From the NCBI GenBank assembly GCA_016699895.1, contig CP064991.1, forward strand, positions 124,001-188,000: a stretch of 64,000 nt of DNA, written 5' to 3'. Shown piece after piece: positions 44,901 to 51,313 of the stretch. The position numbers and the translations under genes are program-made. Below the pieces are notes generated by a model. The model made no database searches, was not told the DNA's origin, and was given only the letters and a program-made list of their open reading frames with translations. Position 1 is the first letter of the stretch. Each line of letters starts with the position of its first letter. The DNA comes from Candidatus Saccharibacteria bacterium. GTDB taxonomy: Bacteria; Patescibacteriota; Saccharimonadia; Saccharimonadales; Saccharimonadaceae.

Positions 44901-45318
44901 CAATGATGCCTTTTTTGTGACGACCCCAGACACTGCCCGATTTATTGCCATTGCCACTAGTATTGTTGTCTAGGGCATGGCCGAGATCGGAGCCAGCTTT
45001 GTTATTCCAGTTTGAATGTTCCTGATGGCCAATGTCACGGCTCGAATTGTCTGGTTTGTCCGCCTGTTCACCATTACGGAGGCTATCGGAAATCTTGCCG
45101 AGGTTTTCCCCGTGCAAGCGGTAGTTTTCCGCCATATTGGCTCGGAGACGACGATTGTAGTCTTCGTCGTCTTTGGCGTTCGCCAAACTAATATCCTCGG
45201 TGTTAGGCGCCGAATAGTCGTGAGATCCGGAATAGTCTCTAGGCGCAGTGAAATCTGGCGCGTCATCTGAACGGTGGCCTAGACCACCTGACTGGTTGTC
45301 AGATTCTCCGTCGCCCAT
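41971..45318 (-). CDS. Giant membrane protein with C-terminal VanY/M15 peptidase domain
   Basis: 1115 residues. A hydrophilic, Asp/Asn/His-rich N-terminus (1-130) leads to a membrane helix (about 135-160, KKGIIGWVIGIAMGGGMFGVTTIL). A long helical, Lys/Ala-rich region follows (180-430), then a hydrophobic segment (IPIVGWITLAIQAYCMVVG), more amphipathic helices (VCYVFDQIDAVIGGIFGWILEKTGLMNLL) and a cysteine-containing part. The last 100 residues are an M15B/VanY D-Ala-D-Ala carboxypeptidase-like domain: IRSYEKQEYFWNCY, SQHESGRAIDFS (first zinc ligands) and ENWHYSP (final His ligand). It could trim peptide stems in its own or a neighbour's wall. Middle domains are unrecognised; a secretion-system-like membrane platform is possible. 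Confidence 0.75.
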   Translation of the reverse strand: MGDGESDNQSGGLGHRSDDAPDFTAPRDYSGSHDYSAPNTEDISLANAKDDEDYNRRLRANMAENYRLHGENLGKISDSLRNGEQADKPDNSSRDIGHQEHSNWNNKAGSDLGHALDNNTSGNGNKSGSVWGRHKKGIIGWVIGIAMGGGMFGVTTILSGPAQWIQVMNFVKDMTSWVNGAQTGARYLHNLRTMAKWESKLSDSIQNSRLGIVGKKAAKTAIERMKEKGMTFDDRWNGNAPSITVDTTVEYGNLFNQDAKGGTASDAVKQKRLETLSSKYGVDIDKIKLGSDGKMTINFDEMSYREARKFISATNNVGKFSILGQVQTRLALKKVGKISWLHPIRKLEQKVYNKFADWLKDRMEKIAKNGFGSADEAAAAARKNAEFAGKNADEIEKAAKAAKEGWEKGVKEAAEEISTKVIKFAIEKTGAKVSVSAVKAAIPIVGWITLAIQAYCMVVGLDDGIGAEKYQTVVTTAEGSSAETLGLGSQVMTGQSQDEDLNLTDLGMSTQLKLYNPDVEQVSPTTDPTNGAENEGYKTVGTTSSSWWDAAPVQAALGITPSTASMNDVPAALNDVTNAGLSFGGSKDLQNIWNIFSSTVESAGNGIVGAAMKAIGLPTPMEVVCYVFDQIDAVIGGIFGWILEKTGLMNLLTGLPFMDALSNLMMNIMGWLRGSPLNVSTATPQQFGSIDMYGGTFTSNEQMLAVGGRIMDSDEQQQLVYDQKQYLAEMQAQKPLLARIFDPSDYNSTIAQVGRAAGIDTSNQSIGTQIKNVGKIFASVPRLFSFALGKIGGNAYAADVPYDYNVPMVAFSKAEMAKLTNSESGYDMIPNAEKVFSMIDSGQITSDQTAKCWGVNVSGAPSYAITQLDNSAGAAWNYGDNSGEAGVKMKDNGCQGDDMLRFRTYMMDYNITVAADCYENDGWSGGDSADSCAEMGFDLGSSAASNVASGKCAEGTTDLGTYDNAHENGKKVSVELCEVGSISLSEPAFYTSEDPEIFRSAKTGVIVNAEVSEAFQKMGEAAKAAGVQLSGKGIRSYEKQEYFWNCYQTKECNNGNEAAKPGTSQHESGRAIDFSAGSISWLQKNAIEFGICATVASENWHYSPKNGKACYHGSE

Positions 45319-45335
45319 AGTATTTATTCCCGGTG

Positions 45336-45389
45336 CCCCACGCGCTTATACATGGGGATATTTTAGCATAAAGGGGTTGGCGAGGGCAA
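45336..45389 (-). promoter_or_regulatory. Promoter and leader hairpin of the giant M15 protein
   Basis: Minus strand: TTGCCC (45384-45389), 18 bp, TAAAAT (45360-45365, extended TGC). The leader holds a CCCCA / TGGGG hairpin (45336-45357). Confidence 0.5.
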
Positions 45390-45390
45390 T

Positions 45391-45423
45391 AAAAAAATGA
45401 GGCGCAGAATTGACACCTCATTT
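45391..45423 (-). terminator. Terminator of lipoprotein gene B
   Basis: Minus strand: 8-bp stem AAATGAGG / CCTCATTT followed by seven U residues, about 35 nt after the stop codon. Confidence 0.8.
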
Positions 45424-45455
45424 ACAATTGTAATATTACATCACTATTACTTGTT

Positions 45456-45935
45456 TTAGCTACGCTTCAGGAGAGTACCATCATCAAGTAAGACATAGTT
45501 TGAGCGAGATGTTCTTATGAGTAGATCATCATCATCACCATCATTATCGCCATCAATCCAACCGCCAGGCGTAACATTCTTCTCTCCACTGTTACTCAAG
45601 CAATCTACAGCGTCTTTGATCTTTGAAAAATTCTGCCCAACGCATGGATTGTCAGAATCGTTCGTCTCCTGCGTACTTGGCTGCGTACTAGGCATCTCAG
45701 TCGTAGGCTTGATCGTCGGCATGTCAATGTTGCTAGGAGTTGGCACTGGAGAAACAGGTGTCTCTGGAGTAGAGCTAGGGCCACAGGCTGTCACGAGGGA
45801 TAGTGTTGCACCAGCCATAGCAAGGCCTGCTACTTTACGAGGGTTTTTAATAAAATCTACTGTACCGTGTACTGCGTTCATAGCTTTTGCTTTGATAGCT
45901 GTACCAACATTCATACTATTGTTACCGTTTGTCAT
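45456..45935 (-). CDS. Lipoprotein B of the inverted-repeat pair
   Basis: 159 residues. The first 92, including signal, lipobox Cys (LVTAC) and Pro/Thr spacer, are identical in DNA and protein to lipoprotein A. The C-terminal domain differs: CVGQNFSKIKDAVDCLSNSGEKNVTPGGWIDGDNDGDDDD, then LLIRTSRSNYVLLDDGTLLKRS. The conserved frame is VGQ.F...AVDCL, GGW.DGD.DG and DDGTL. The acidic DGDNDGDDDD stretch is a possible calcium-binding loop. Same Shine-Dalgarno and -10 as A. The pair faces inwards around the zinc-ribbon and giant M15 genes. Confidence 0.8.
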   Translation of the reverse strand: MTNGNNSMNVGTAIKAKAMNAVHGTVDFIKNPRKVAGLAMAGATLSLVTACGPSSTPETPVSPVPTPSNIDMPTIKPTTEMPSTQPSTQETNDSDNPCVGQNFSKIKDAVDCLSNSGEKNVTPGGWIDGDNDGDDDDLLIRTSRSNYVLLDDGTLLKRS

Positions 45936-45999
45936 TACTATGCCTCCTTATATACTATATTGCATACATTGACGTAACAGTAACATTATACCACAGATT
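45660..45999. repeat. Right copy of the perfect 340-bp inverted repeat
   Basis: Reverse complement of 41132-41471 with no difference seen. It ends within the promoter spacer at 45999 and just after codon 92 at 45660. Confidence 0.93.
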
Positions 46000-46013
46000 A
46001 TAATAAAACGCAA
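45985..46013 (-). promoter_or_regulatory. Promoter of lipoprotein gene B
   Basis: Minus strand: TTGCGT (46008-46013, outside the repeat), 17 bp, TATAAT (45985-45990, inside the repeat). Confidence 0.7.
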
Positions 46014-46043
46014 GGGTTTTTGCCGAAAACGTGTTGCTTGTGG

Positions 46044-46049
46044 TAAAAT
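46044..46049 (+). promoter_or_regulatory. -10 box (TAAAAT), leaderless type
   Basis: TAAAAT, TACCCT, then the ATG at 46056; a TTGCCG at 46020-46025 lies 18 bp upstream. Confidence 0.5.
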
Positions 46050-46055
46050 TACCCT

Positions 46056-46817
46056 ATGGAACCGCACGATCTTTTCCCGCAACCTAACCCAAATCCGGCA
46101 CATCCGGAGACGCCGAAAACACCGGCGGCTTTGCGGCGCAAATTCGAGGCCGAGGCGATCAAACCCAACGTCGACAATTCGCACGTGGAAATGTACGCGC
46201 CTATCGCCGAAACCCCTGCCCCTATCAAAGAGGAATACCTAGACAAGATCTCTGCAAAGCCAGCTAAACCGGCGTTATTTTCCGGGAAATTCCTGATTTT
46301 GATCGCCGCCGTTGTTGTTATGTTCGTCGGTGTCGCCATTGCCGCTATCGCCTCAGGCGGCAACAAAGTCAAAAACGCCAGTGGCGAAGTCCTCGGCCAG
46401 CGCATGATCAATCTACGCACCCTGCTCGACTATGGCACAGAAAATGGTGTCAGTGGATCGGATATTACACAGGTTATGAATGAGCTAGATCTGGTGCTGT
46501 TATCCCGAACCAACGATCTGAGCCCACTATACCTCGGCAGTGATGGCAAAACCAATACCTTTACAACGCCGACTGCAGAAGTAGCCGCAACCTACTCGCT
46601 CGACACGGTCAAGGCCACGCTCGACAAAGCCAAAGCCAACTCTAACCTGAATAGCGCCTACACCAAGGCGATTCGAGACGCTTTGACAGAGACAGAGGAT
46701 CTGATACTGAAATTATACGACAATAGCCAAAGCACCGAGCTAAAGAGCGCCTTGCAGCAAACCTATGTCGACTTTATCGCCCTCGGTAACCGGCTGCCAG
46801 CTAGTAGTTCCAGCTAA
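46056..46817 (+). CDS. Single-pass membrane protein, unknown
   Basis: 253 residues: a Pro-rich cytoplasmic N-terminus (1-75), one membrane helix (about 78-102, KFLILIAAVVVMFVGVAIAAIASGG) and an external all-helical domain (110-250) rich in Asp, Asn, Leu and Thr. No family recognised. The start is fixed by the leaderless-type -10 box. It is divergent from lipoprotein gene B (120 nt apart) and convergent with the MmcQ-like gene. Confidence 0.65.
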   Translation: MEPHDLFPQPNPNPAHPETPKTPAALRRKFEAEAIKPNVDNSHVEMYAPIAETPAPIKEEYLDKISAKPAKPALFSGKFLILIAAVVVMFVGVAIAAIASGGNKVKNASGEVLGQRMINLRTLLDYGTENGVSGSDITQVMNELDLVLLSRTNDLSPLYLGSDGKTNTFTTPTAEVAATYSLDTVKATLDKAKANSNLNSAYTKAIRDALTETEDLILKLYDNSQSTELKSALQQTYVDFIALGNRLPASSSS

Positions 46818-46821
46818 TACA

Positions 46822-47142
46822 TTAGGATTTTACGAGCTCGAAACTATGTCGAGCTAAATCACGAATATCATCATCGGTTAGTTGCCCTGTGACGATGACA
46901 GTAATCCAGTGGCGTTTGTTGAGGTGGTAACCCGGCAACACACTCTCGTATTTGTCGCGCAGTAATTCAGCTAAATTCGGATCGCATTTGAGACTGATTC
47001 GTAGCGGCTCGCTGCCCTCGGCGATGAGTGCAAATAATTTATCATTAGCCGCCCGATAGACCGCCGTACCTGGTCCAAATGGATAGTCTAGGTATGCGCC
47101 AGGCATCGATGCTAGATAGTCTTTCGCCTCTGTTTCGTTCAC
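46822..47142 (-). CDS. MmcQ/YjbR-family protein
   Basis: 106 residues with the family pattern: YLASMPGAYLDYPFGPGTAVYRA.NKLFALI, RISLKCDPNLAELLRDKYESVLPGYHLNKRHWITV. MmcQ/YjbR proteins adopt a double-wing fold with suspected DNA binding, function unsettled. The start overlaps the orn stop by 4 nt, so the two are translationally coupled. Confidence 0.85.
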   Translation of the reverse strand: MNETEAKDYLASMPGAYLDYPFGPGTAVYRAANDKLFALIAEGSEPLRISLKCDPNLAELLRDKYESVLPGYHLNKRHWITVIVTGQLTDDDIRDLARHSFELVKS

Positions 47143-47672
47143 GATTTCACCCGCCCCAGATAATATGTTAGTTCATCAATCGAGCCTTCGATGTCGCTAA
47201 TCGCTCGGTGGGTCTCGGGTTTCGTAAACTTTTTATTCAATTTGTGTTCAAACACCAGTTTCCAGGCACTCACATCGAGCATGCGGTAATGCAGGCTTCG
47301 ATCGAGTAATGGCCATTCCCGCTCGATAAATTTACGATCCTGATGAATCGAGTTGCCAGCGAGATAGATCGGCTGATTTGTATCGAAATGAGCCTGCAAA
47401 AACCCCAGGAGTTCCTTTTCAACCGCACTAGCCGACTCTGCCTCGGCACTCGAAGTAATCAGTTGATCGCGCGACACCGAGTTTTTGTCCCAAAATTCAC
47501 CAATCATGCGTTGTTTGATCAGATCCGCATCAACCTTGACCGCCGCCTCATAACGAGCGATTTCGTTAAAATCCCAATCGGTCGCCACAGCACCGATCTC
47601 GATGATACGATCAATCTTCGGATCCAGCCCTGTCATTTCGAGGTCGATCCACAATAAACTAGCTTTTTTCAT
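47139..47672 (-). CDS. orn: Oligoribonuclease
   Basis: A DEDDh 3'-5' exonuclease of 177 residues that degrades di- to short oligoribonucleotides. Motifs: WIDLEMTGLDPKIDRIIEIGAV (D-x-E), LAGNSIHQDRKFIEREWP (Asp) and KPETHRAISDIEGSIDELTYY (His/Asp). It keeps the family length. TACAAT (47679-47684) ends 6 nt before the ATG with no Shine-Dalgarno, so it is probably leaderless. Confidence 0.95.
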   Translation of the reverse strand: MKKASLLWIDLEMTGLDPKIDRIIEIGAVATDWDFNEIARYEAAVKVDADLIKQRMIGEFWDKNSVSRDQLITSSAEAESASAVEKELLGFLQAHFDTNQPIYLAGNSIHQDRKFIEREWPLLDRSLHYRMLDVSAWKLVFEHKLNKKFTKPETHRAISDIEGSIDELTYYLGRVKS

Positions 47673-47678
47673 GCTTTT

Positions 47679-47684
47679 ATTGTA
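47679..47684 (-). promoter_or_regulatory. -10 box (TACAAT) for leaderless orn
   Basis: Minus-strand TGATACAAT, AAAAGC, ATG: 6-nt spacing. Confidence 0.5.
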
Positions 47685-47706
47685 TCACATGTACCACGAG
47701 GCATAG

Positions 47707-47736
47707 AAATACCCGCCCTATCATAGGCGGGTATTT
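47707..47736. terminator. Intrinsic terminator after nrdJ
   Basis: Perfect 11-bp stem AAATACCCGCC / GGCGGGTATTT with an 8-nt loop, between nrdJ (upstream on the minus strand) and orn. Confidence 0.85.
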
Positions 47737-47758
47737 GTGGTCGTCAGGCTGGTCTAGC

Positions 47759-50704
47759 TTACGAGCAGCCTGAGGTCGAACCGCACAGTTCACAGATGTG
47801 ACACGAACCAGCTGGGCGCATTTTGACGCCACAGTTCATACAGATCGGCGCATCTTCGCTCACACCTTTGCTCTCCATCAACTCGGCGGTTGAATGTGGC
47901 GCTGCTGCGGCTTTGGCCGGTGCTGGCTGTTCAGCTTTTTCGAGCTTTTCCAGTTCCTTTTCCATCTCGGCGACGACTTCTTCGGCTTCTTCGGGAGCCT
48001 CGTCGCTAAAATCTTTGTCAGTCTCGATATTGACTGGCTGATACTCGCCGGTTTCAATCGCCCGAGCGCGTTCCTCGGTGGTGTAGATACCATAGCTGGC
48101 ACGAGTTTCGAATGGCAAGTAGTCGAGCGCTAGACGTCTGAAAATGTAGTCGATCGGACTCTGTGCAAAGCGAATATCTGGATCGTTAGTCATACCGGCT
48201 GGTTCAAAGCGCATATTGATGAATTTTTCGACGAATTTTTCGAGCGGCACGCCATATTGCAACGCCACCGATATCGCAATCGAGAACGCATCCATCAGGC
48301 CGGCCAAGGTCGAGCCCTGTTTGGCAACCTTTAGAAAGACTTCGCCGAGGCCATCGTCTGGATACGATCCAGCGGTGATATAGCCGTCTGCCCCGCCGAC
48401 CGAATATGAGTAGGTGCGAGCTGGTCGGGTGCTCGGTAACTTGCGGCGCACGGCCCGACGCTCCTCGAGTGGAACATCCGTAGCATCCGTTGATTCTGCG
48501 GCTTTGGTTTCCTTTTTCTTGCCATCAGATAGTGGCTGACCGACCTTACAGTTATCGCGGTAGATCGCGATGGCCTTGAGACCCATCTTCCAGCCTTCCA
48601 TGTAAACTTCCTCGATGTCTTCGATAGTGGCCGATTCTGGCATGTTGACCGTTTTGCTGATCGCGCCAGATAGGAACGGCTGAACTGCCGCCATCATACG
48701 AATGTGACCCATTGGTTCGATCGCACGCTCGCCGACAGCACAGTCGAAAATGCTATAGTGTTCCAGTTTTAGATCTGGCGCATTGACGACGTTGCCGTTT
48801 TTCGAGATGTGATCAACAATTTTTTCGACCTGATCCTCGTTATAGCCAAGGGTTTCGAGGGCGCGTGGAATCGTCTGGTTGACAATCTGCATCGAACCGC
48901 CACCGACCAGTTTTTTGAACTTGACGAGTGAAAAGTCTGGCTCGATACCGGTCGTATCGCAGTCCATCATAAAGCCGATCGTACCAGTCGGTGCCAGCAA
49001 GCTAGCCTGACTGTTGCGCCAACCAGCGTCAGCCCCGAGCTTGATACCGTCTTCCCACTCACGATTAGCGGCGAAAATGATGTCTTCGGCATTGATGTGG
49101 AGATCGTGGTCAACGATTTTGTCAGTAGCCTCGAGGCTAGCGGCAGCATGTTTGCGCATGACGGCTTTGTGTGGCTCGACGTTATTAGCGTAGCCCTCGT
49201 ATGGGCCAACTGCCGCAGCCATCTCGGCTGAACGGCGGTAGGCGGCACCAGTCATCAGGCTGGTGATAGCGGCTGCTACACTCTGACCCTCTGGGCTGTC
49301 GTAGGCCAAACCGATGGCCATCAACAAGGCGCCGAGGTTAGCATAGCCGATACCGAGCTGACGGAACTTCTTCGTATTTTCGGTAATTTTTTCGGTTGGG
49401 AAATCGCCAAAGCTGACTGACAGATCCATCGCAGTAAAAATCACTTCGACAGCGTGGATAAAGGTATCGACGTCGAATGTACCATCGTCGCCGAGGAACT
49501 TCAACAGGTTGATGCTGGCCAGGTTACACGACGAGTTGTCGATCGACATGTATTCAGAACATGGGTTCGAGGCCGTAATCTTGCCGTCGTTTGGCAAAGT
49601 GTGCCAGGCATTGATCGTATCGTCGTATTGAATACCAGGATCGGCACAAGCCCAAGCAGCTTTGCTAATTTTGCGGAACAATTCGCGAGCATCAACTGTT
49701 TCGATGACGTCACCGGTACGACGCGCACGCAAACCAAATGGCGCACCAGCCTCGACCGCGCGCATAAATTCGTCGCTGACGCGCACGCTGTTATTGGCGT
49801 TTTGGTACTGGACCGAGTAGCTATCGCGGCCATCGAGATCCATGTCGAATCCGGCGTCGCGCAGTGCGCGGATCTTTTCCTCTTCACGCTCTTTGGTTTC
49901 GATAAAGGCTTCGATATCCGGATGATCAACGTCTAACACCACCATTTTGGCAGCTCGACGCGTCGCGCCACCGCTGGCGATTGTGCCAGCCGACGCATCG
50001 GCACCGCGCATGAACGAGACTGGGCCGCTCGCTTTGCCGCCGCTCGCCAGGCCTTCTTTACTACCGCGCAGACGCGATAGGTTGACACCCGCACCAGAGC
50101 CGCGTTTGAAAATTCGACCTTCCTCGACATACCAATTCAAAATAGATTCCATGCTATCCTCGACACCTAGGATGAAACAGGCACTCACCTGTTGTGGTGC
50201 GTCGGTACCGACGTTGAACCAGACCGGCGAGTTAAAGCTAAATACTTGATGCAACAACATCCATTTTAGTTCGTTTTCGAAAATCTTGGCATCGCGTGGC
50301 GTGGCAAAATAATCGTCTCTTTTGCCCTGTTCCACATATTTATTGGCGACACGATCAATCAGCTGTTTGAGAGAGTATTCACGATCATCCGCGCCGATCA
50401 CGCCGCGGAAATATTTGCTGGTAACGATCTGGCTCGCATTGAGGCTCCAAAAATCCGGAAATTCGACGCCGCGCTGCTCGAATGAGACCGAACCGTCGCG
50501 CCAGTTGGTCATCACCACATCGCGCTGTTCCCAAGTCACCTCGTCATACGGATGTACGTTCGGCGTTGAAAAGACATAATCAAACGTTAATTTCTTTGCA
50601 TCATTTGTCCGCGCACTTTTCGTGGTCTTTTCATTGTCTATAACACCGTTCCCCGCATTGGATTTTGCGTCTCGCGCACCAAAAATTCTTCCCTCTCGAG
50701 CCAT
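47759..50704 (-). CDS. nrdJ: Adenosylcobalamin-dependent (class II) ribonucleotide reductase
   Basis: 981 residues. Makes deoxyribonucleotides using a cobalamin radical, so no oxygen or second subunit is needed. Visible: FNSPVWFNVG.., QVSACFILGVEDSMESIL (first redox Cys), the NPCSE loop with the thiyl-radical Cys (SNPCSEYMSIDNSSCNLASINLL), APTGTIGFMMDCDTTGIEPDF and the C-terminal zinc-ribbon redox tail ICMNCGVKMRPAGSCHICELCGSTSGCS. The tail linker (about 900-950) is Glu/Lys/Ala-rich. GAGGGGG serves as Shine-Dalgarno. Two NrdR-like boxes lie in the promoter. No cobalamin synthesis genes are in the window, so the cofactor is probably scavenged. Confidence 0.96.
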   Translation of the reverse strand: MAREGRIFGARDAKSNAGNGVIDNEKTTKSARTNDAKKLTFDYVFSTPNVHPYDEVTWEQRDVVMTNWRDGSVSFEQRGVEFPDFWSLNASQIVTSKYFRGVIGADDREYSLKQLIDRVANKYVEQGKRDDYFATPRDAKIFENELKWMLLHQVFSFNSPVWFNVGTDAPQQVSACFILGVEDSMESILNWYVEEGRIFKRGSGAGVNLSRLRGSKEGLASGGKASGPVSFMRGADASAGTIASGGATRRAAKMVVLDVDHPDIEAFIETKEREEEKIRALRDAGFDMDLDGRDSYSVQYQNANNSVRVSDEFMRAVEAGAPFGLRARRTGDVIETVDARELFRKISKAAWACADPGIQYDDTINAWHTLPNDGKITASNPCSEYMSIDNSSCNLASINLLKFLGDDGTFDVDTFIHAVEVIFTAMDLSVSFGDFPTEKITENTKKFRQLGIGYANLGALLMAIGLAYDSPEGQSVAAAITSLMTGAAYRRSAEMAAAVGPYEGYANNVEPHKAVMRKHAAASLEATDKIVDHDLHINAEDIIFAANREWEDGIKLGADAGWRNSQASLLAPTGTIGFMMDCDTTGIEPDFSLVKFKKLVGGGSMQIVNQTIPRALETLGYNEDQVEKIVDHISKNGNVVNAPDLKLEHYSIFDCAVGERAIEPMGHIRMMAAVQPFLSGAISKTVNMPESATIEDIEEVYMEGWKMGLKAIAIYRDNCKVGQPLSDGKKKETKAAESTDATDVPLEERRAVRRKLPSTRPARTYSYSVGGADGYITAGSYPDDGLGEVFLKVAKQGSTLAGLMDAFSIAISVALQYGVPLEKFVEKFINMRFEPAGMTNDPDIRFAQSPIDYIFRRLALDYLPFETRASYGIYTTEERARAIETGEYQPVNIETDKDFSDEAPEEAEEVVAEMEKELEKLEKAEQPAPAKAAAAPHSTAELMESKGVSEDAPICMNCGVKMRPAGSCHICELCGSTSGCS

Positions 50705-50746
50705 GATACCCCCTCACGTTATATTATTTATTTAAGTGTCGCCCGA

Positions 50747-50795
50747 ACACTATATCTATTGTAGCACTTGGTCAAAATAACGCTATATGTAGTTT
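50747..50795. promoter_or_regulatory. Two NrdR-like boxes over the nrdJ promoter
   Basis: Box 1 at 50747-50762 (ACACTATATCTATTGT) and box 2 at 50780-50795 (ACGCTATATGTAGTTT) match the palindromic NrdR consensus ACACwATATaTwGTGT at about 14 and 13 of 16 positions. They are 33 bp apart, three helical turns, as in known tandem NrdR sites. Box 1 overlaps the likely nrdJ -10 (TACAAT, 50758-50763, minus strand). Confidence 0.6.
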
Positions 50796-50817
50796 TTACA
50801 ACAAAGTACTTGTCTCA

Positions 50818-51279
50818 TTAAGGGTTCAGTCGAGAGACAACGAAGCTAACAATTACCGTCGATAAAATGGCGATAACGAGGCCAATAATGGCCTTTAGAA
50901 TGATATCTTGAGCCTTTTTCGTTTCCTCCGGCGAACCGCGCGACATCACATAACGAAAACCGCCATACACCAGGTAACCAACCGCCAGTATACCGACAAC
51001 ACGCAGCGCGATATCGATGAGGTTCAATGCAATGGTAAATACGACATCAGCCGGTGAGCCGCCTTCGATCTGAACCTTGTCTGTACCGCTCTGACATAGC
51101 CCACGATACCAGGTTGGGAAGTTCAATAGATTGCTATCTTCTTGCGTCTTGCAAGCCGCCGCCGAGGCATATGTCGGCACAATAGCCGTAACTCCAACCA
51201 GGCTAGTCATCATGATAAACAAGGTCATGAGACTGTTTTTTATGATACCTCGTGCGGTATGTTTCTGGTTATGCTTCAT
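50818..51279 (-). CDS. VirB2/TrbC-like pilin of a type IV secretion system
   Basis: 153 residues. A signal peptide (MTLFIMMTSLVGVTAIVPTYASAA) is followed by a short Cys-containing external part and two membrane helices (VVFTIALNLIDIALRVVGILAVGYLVYGGFRYVMSRG and DIILKAIIGLVIAILSTVIVSFVV) with the short loop GSPEETKKAQ. This is the VirB2/TrbC pilin plan, common as single or scattered genes in Patescibacteria. No VirB4/VirD4 ATPase is nearby. TATAAT (51287-51292) ends 7 nt before the ATG. Confidence 0.75.
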   Translation of the reverse strand: MKHNQKHTARGIIKNSLMTLFIMMTSLVGVTAIVPTYASAAACKTQEDSNLLNFPTWYRGLCQSGTDKVQIEGGSPADVVFTIALNLIDIALRVVGILAVGYLVYGGFRYVMSRGSPEETKKAQDIILKAIIGLVIAILSTVIVSFVVSRLNP

Positions 51280-51286
51280 GCGAGTT

Positions 51287-51292
51287 ATTATA
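51287..51292 (-). promoter_or_regulatory. -10 box (TGCTATAAT), leaderless VirB2-like gene
   Basis: Minus-strand extended -10, AACTCGC, ATG: 7-nt spacing. Confidence 0.5.
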
Positions 51293-51313
51293 GCATATTG
51301 TGGACAGGCACGT

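Noticed and set aside
50705..50817. A cobalamin riboswitch upstream of nrdJ
   Set aside because: The leader is only about 50 nt and lacks the B12-box and the large junction; it holds only a short 5-bp hairpin.
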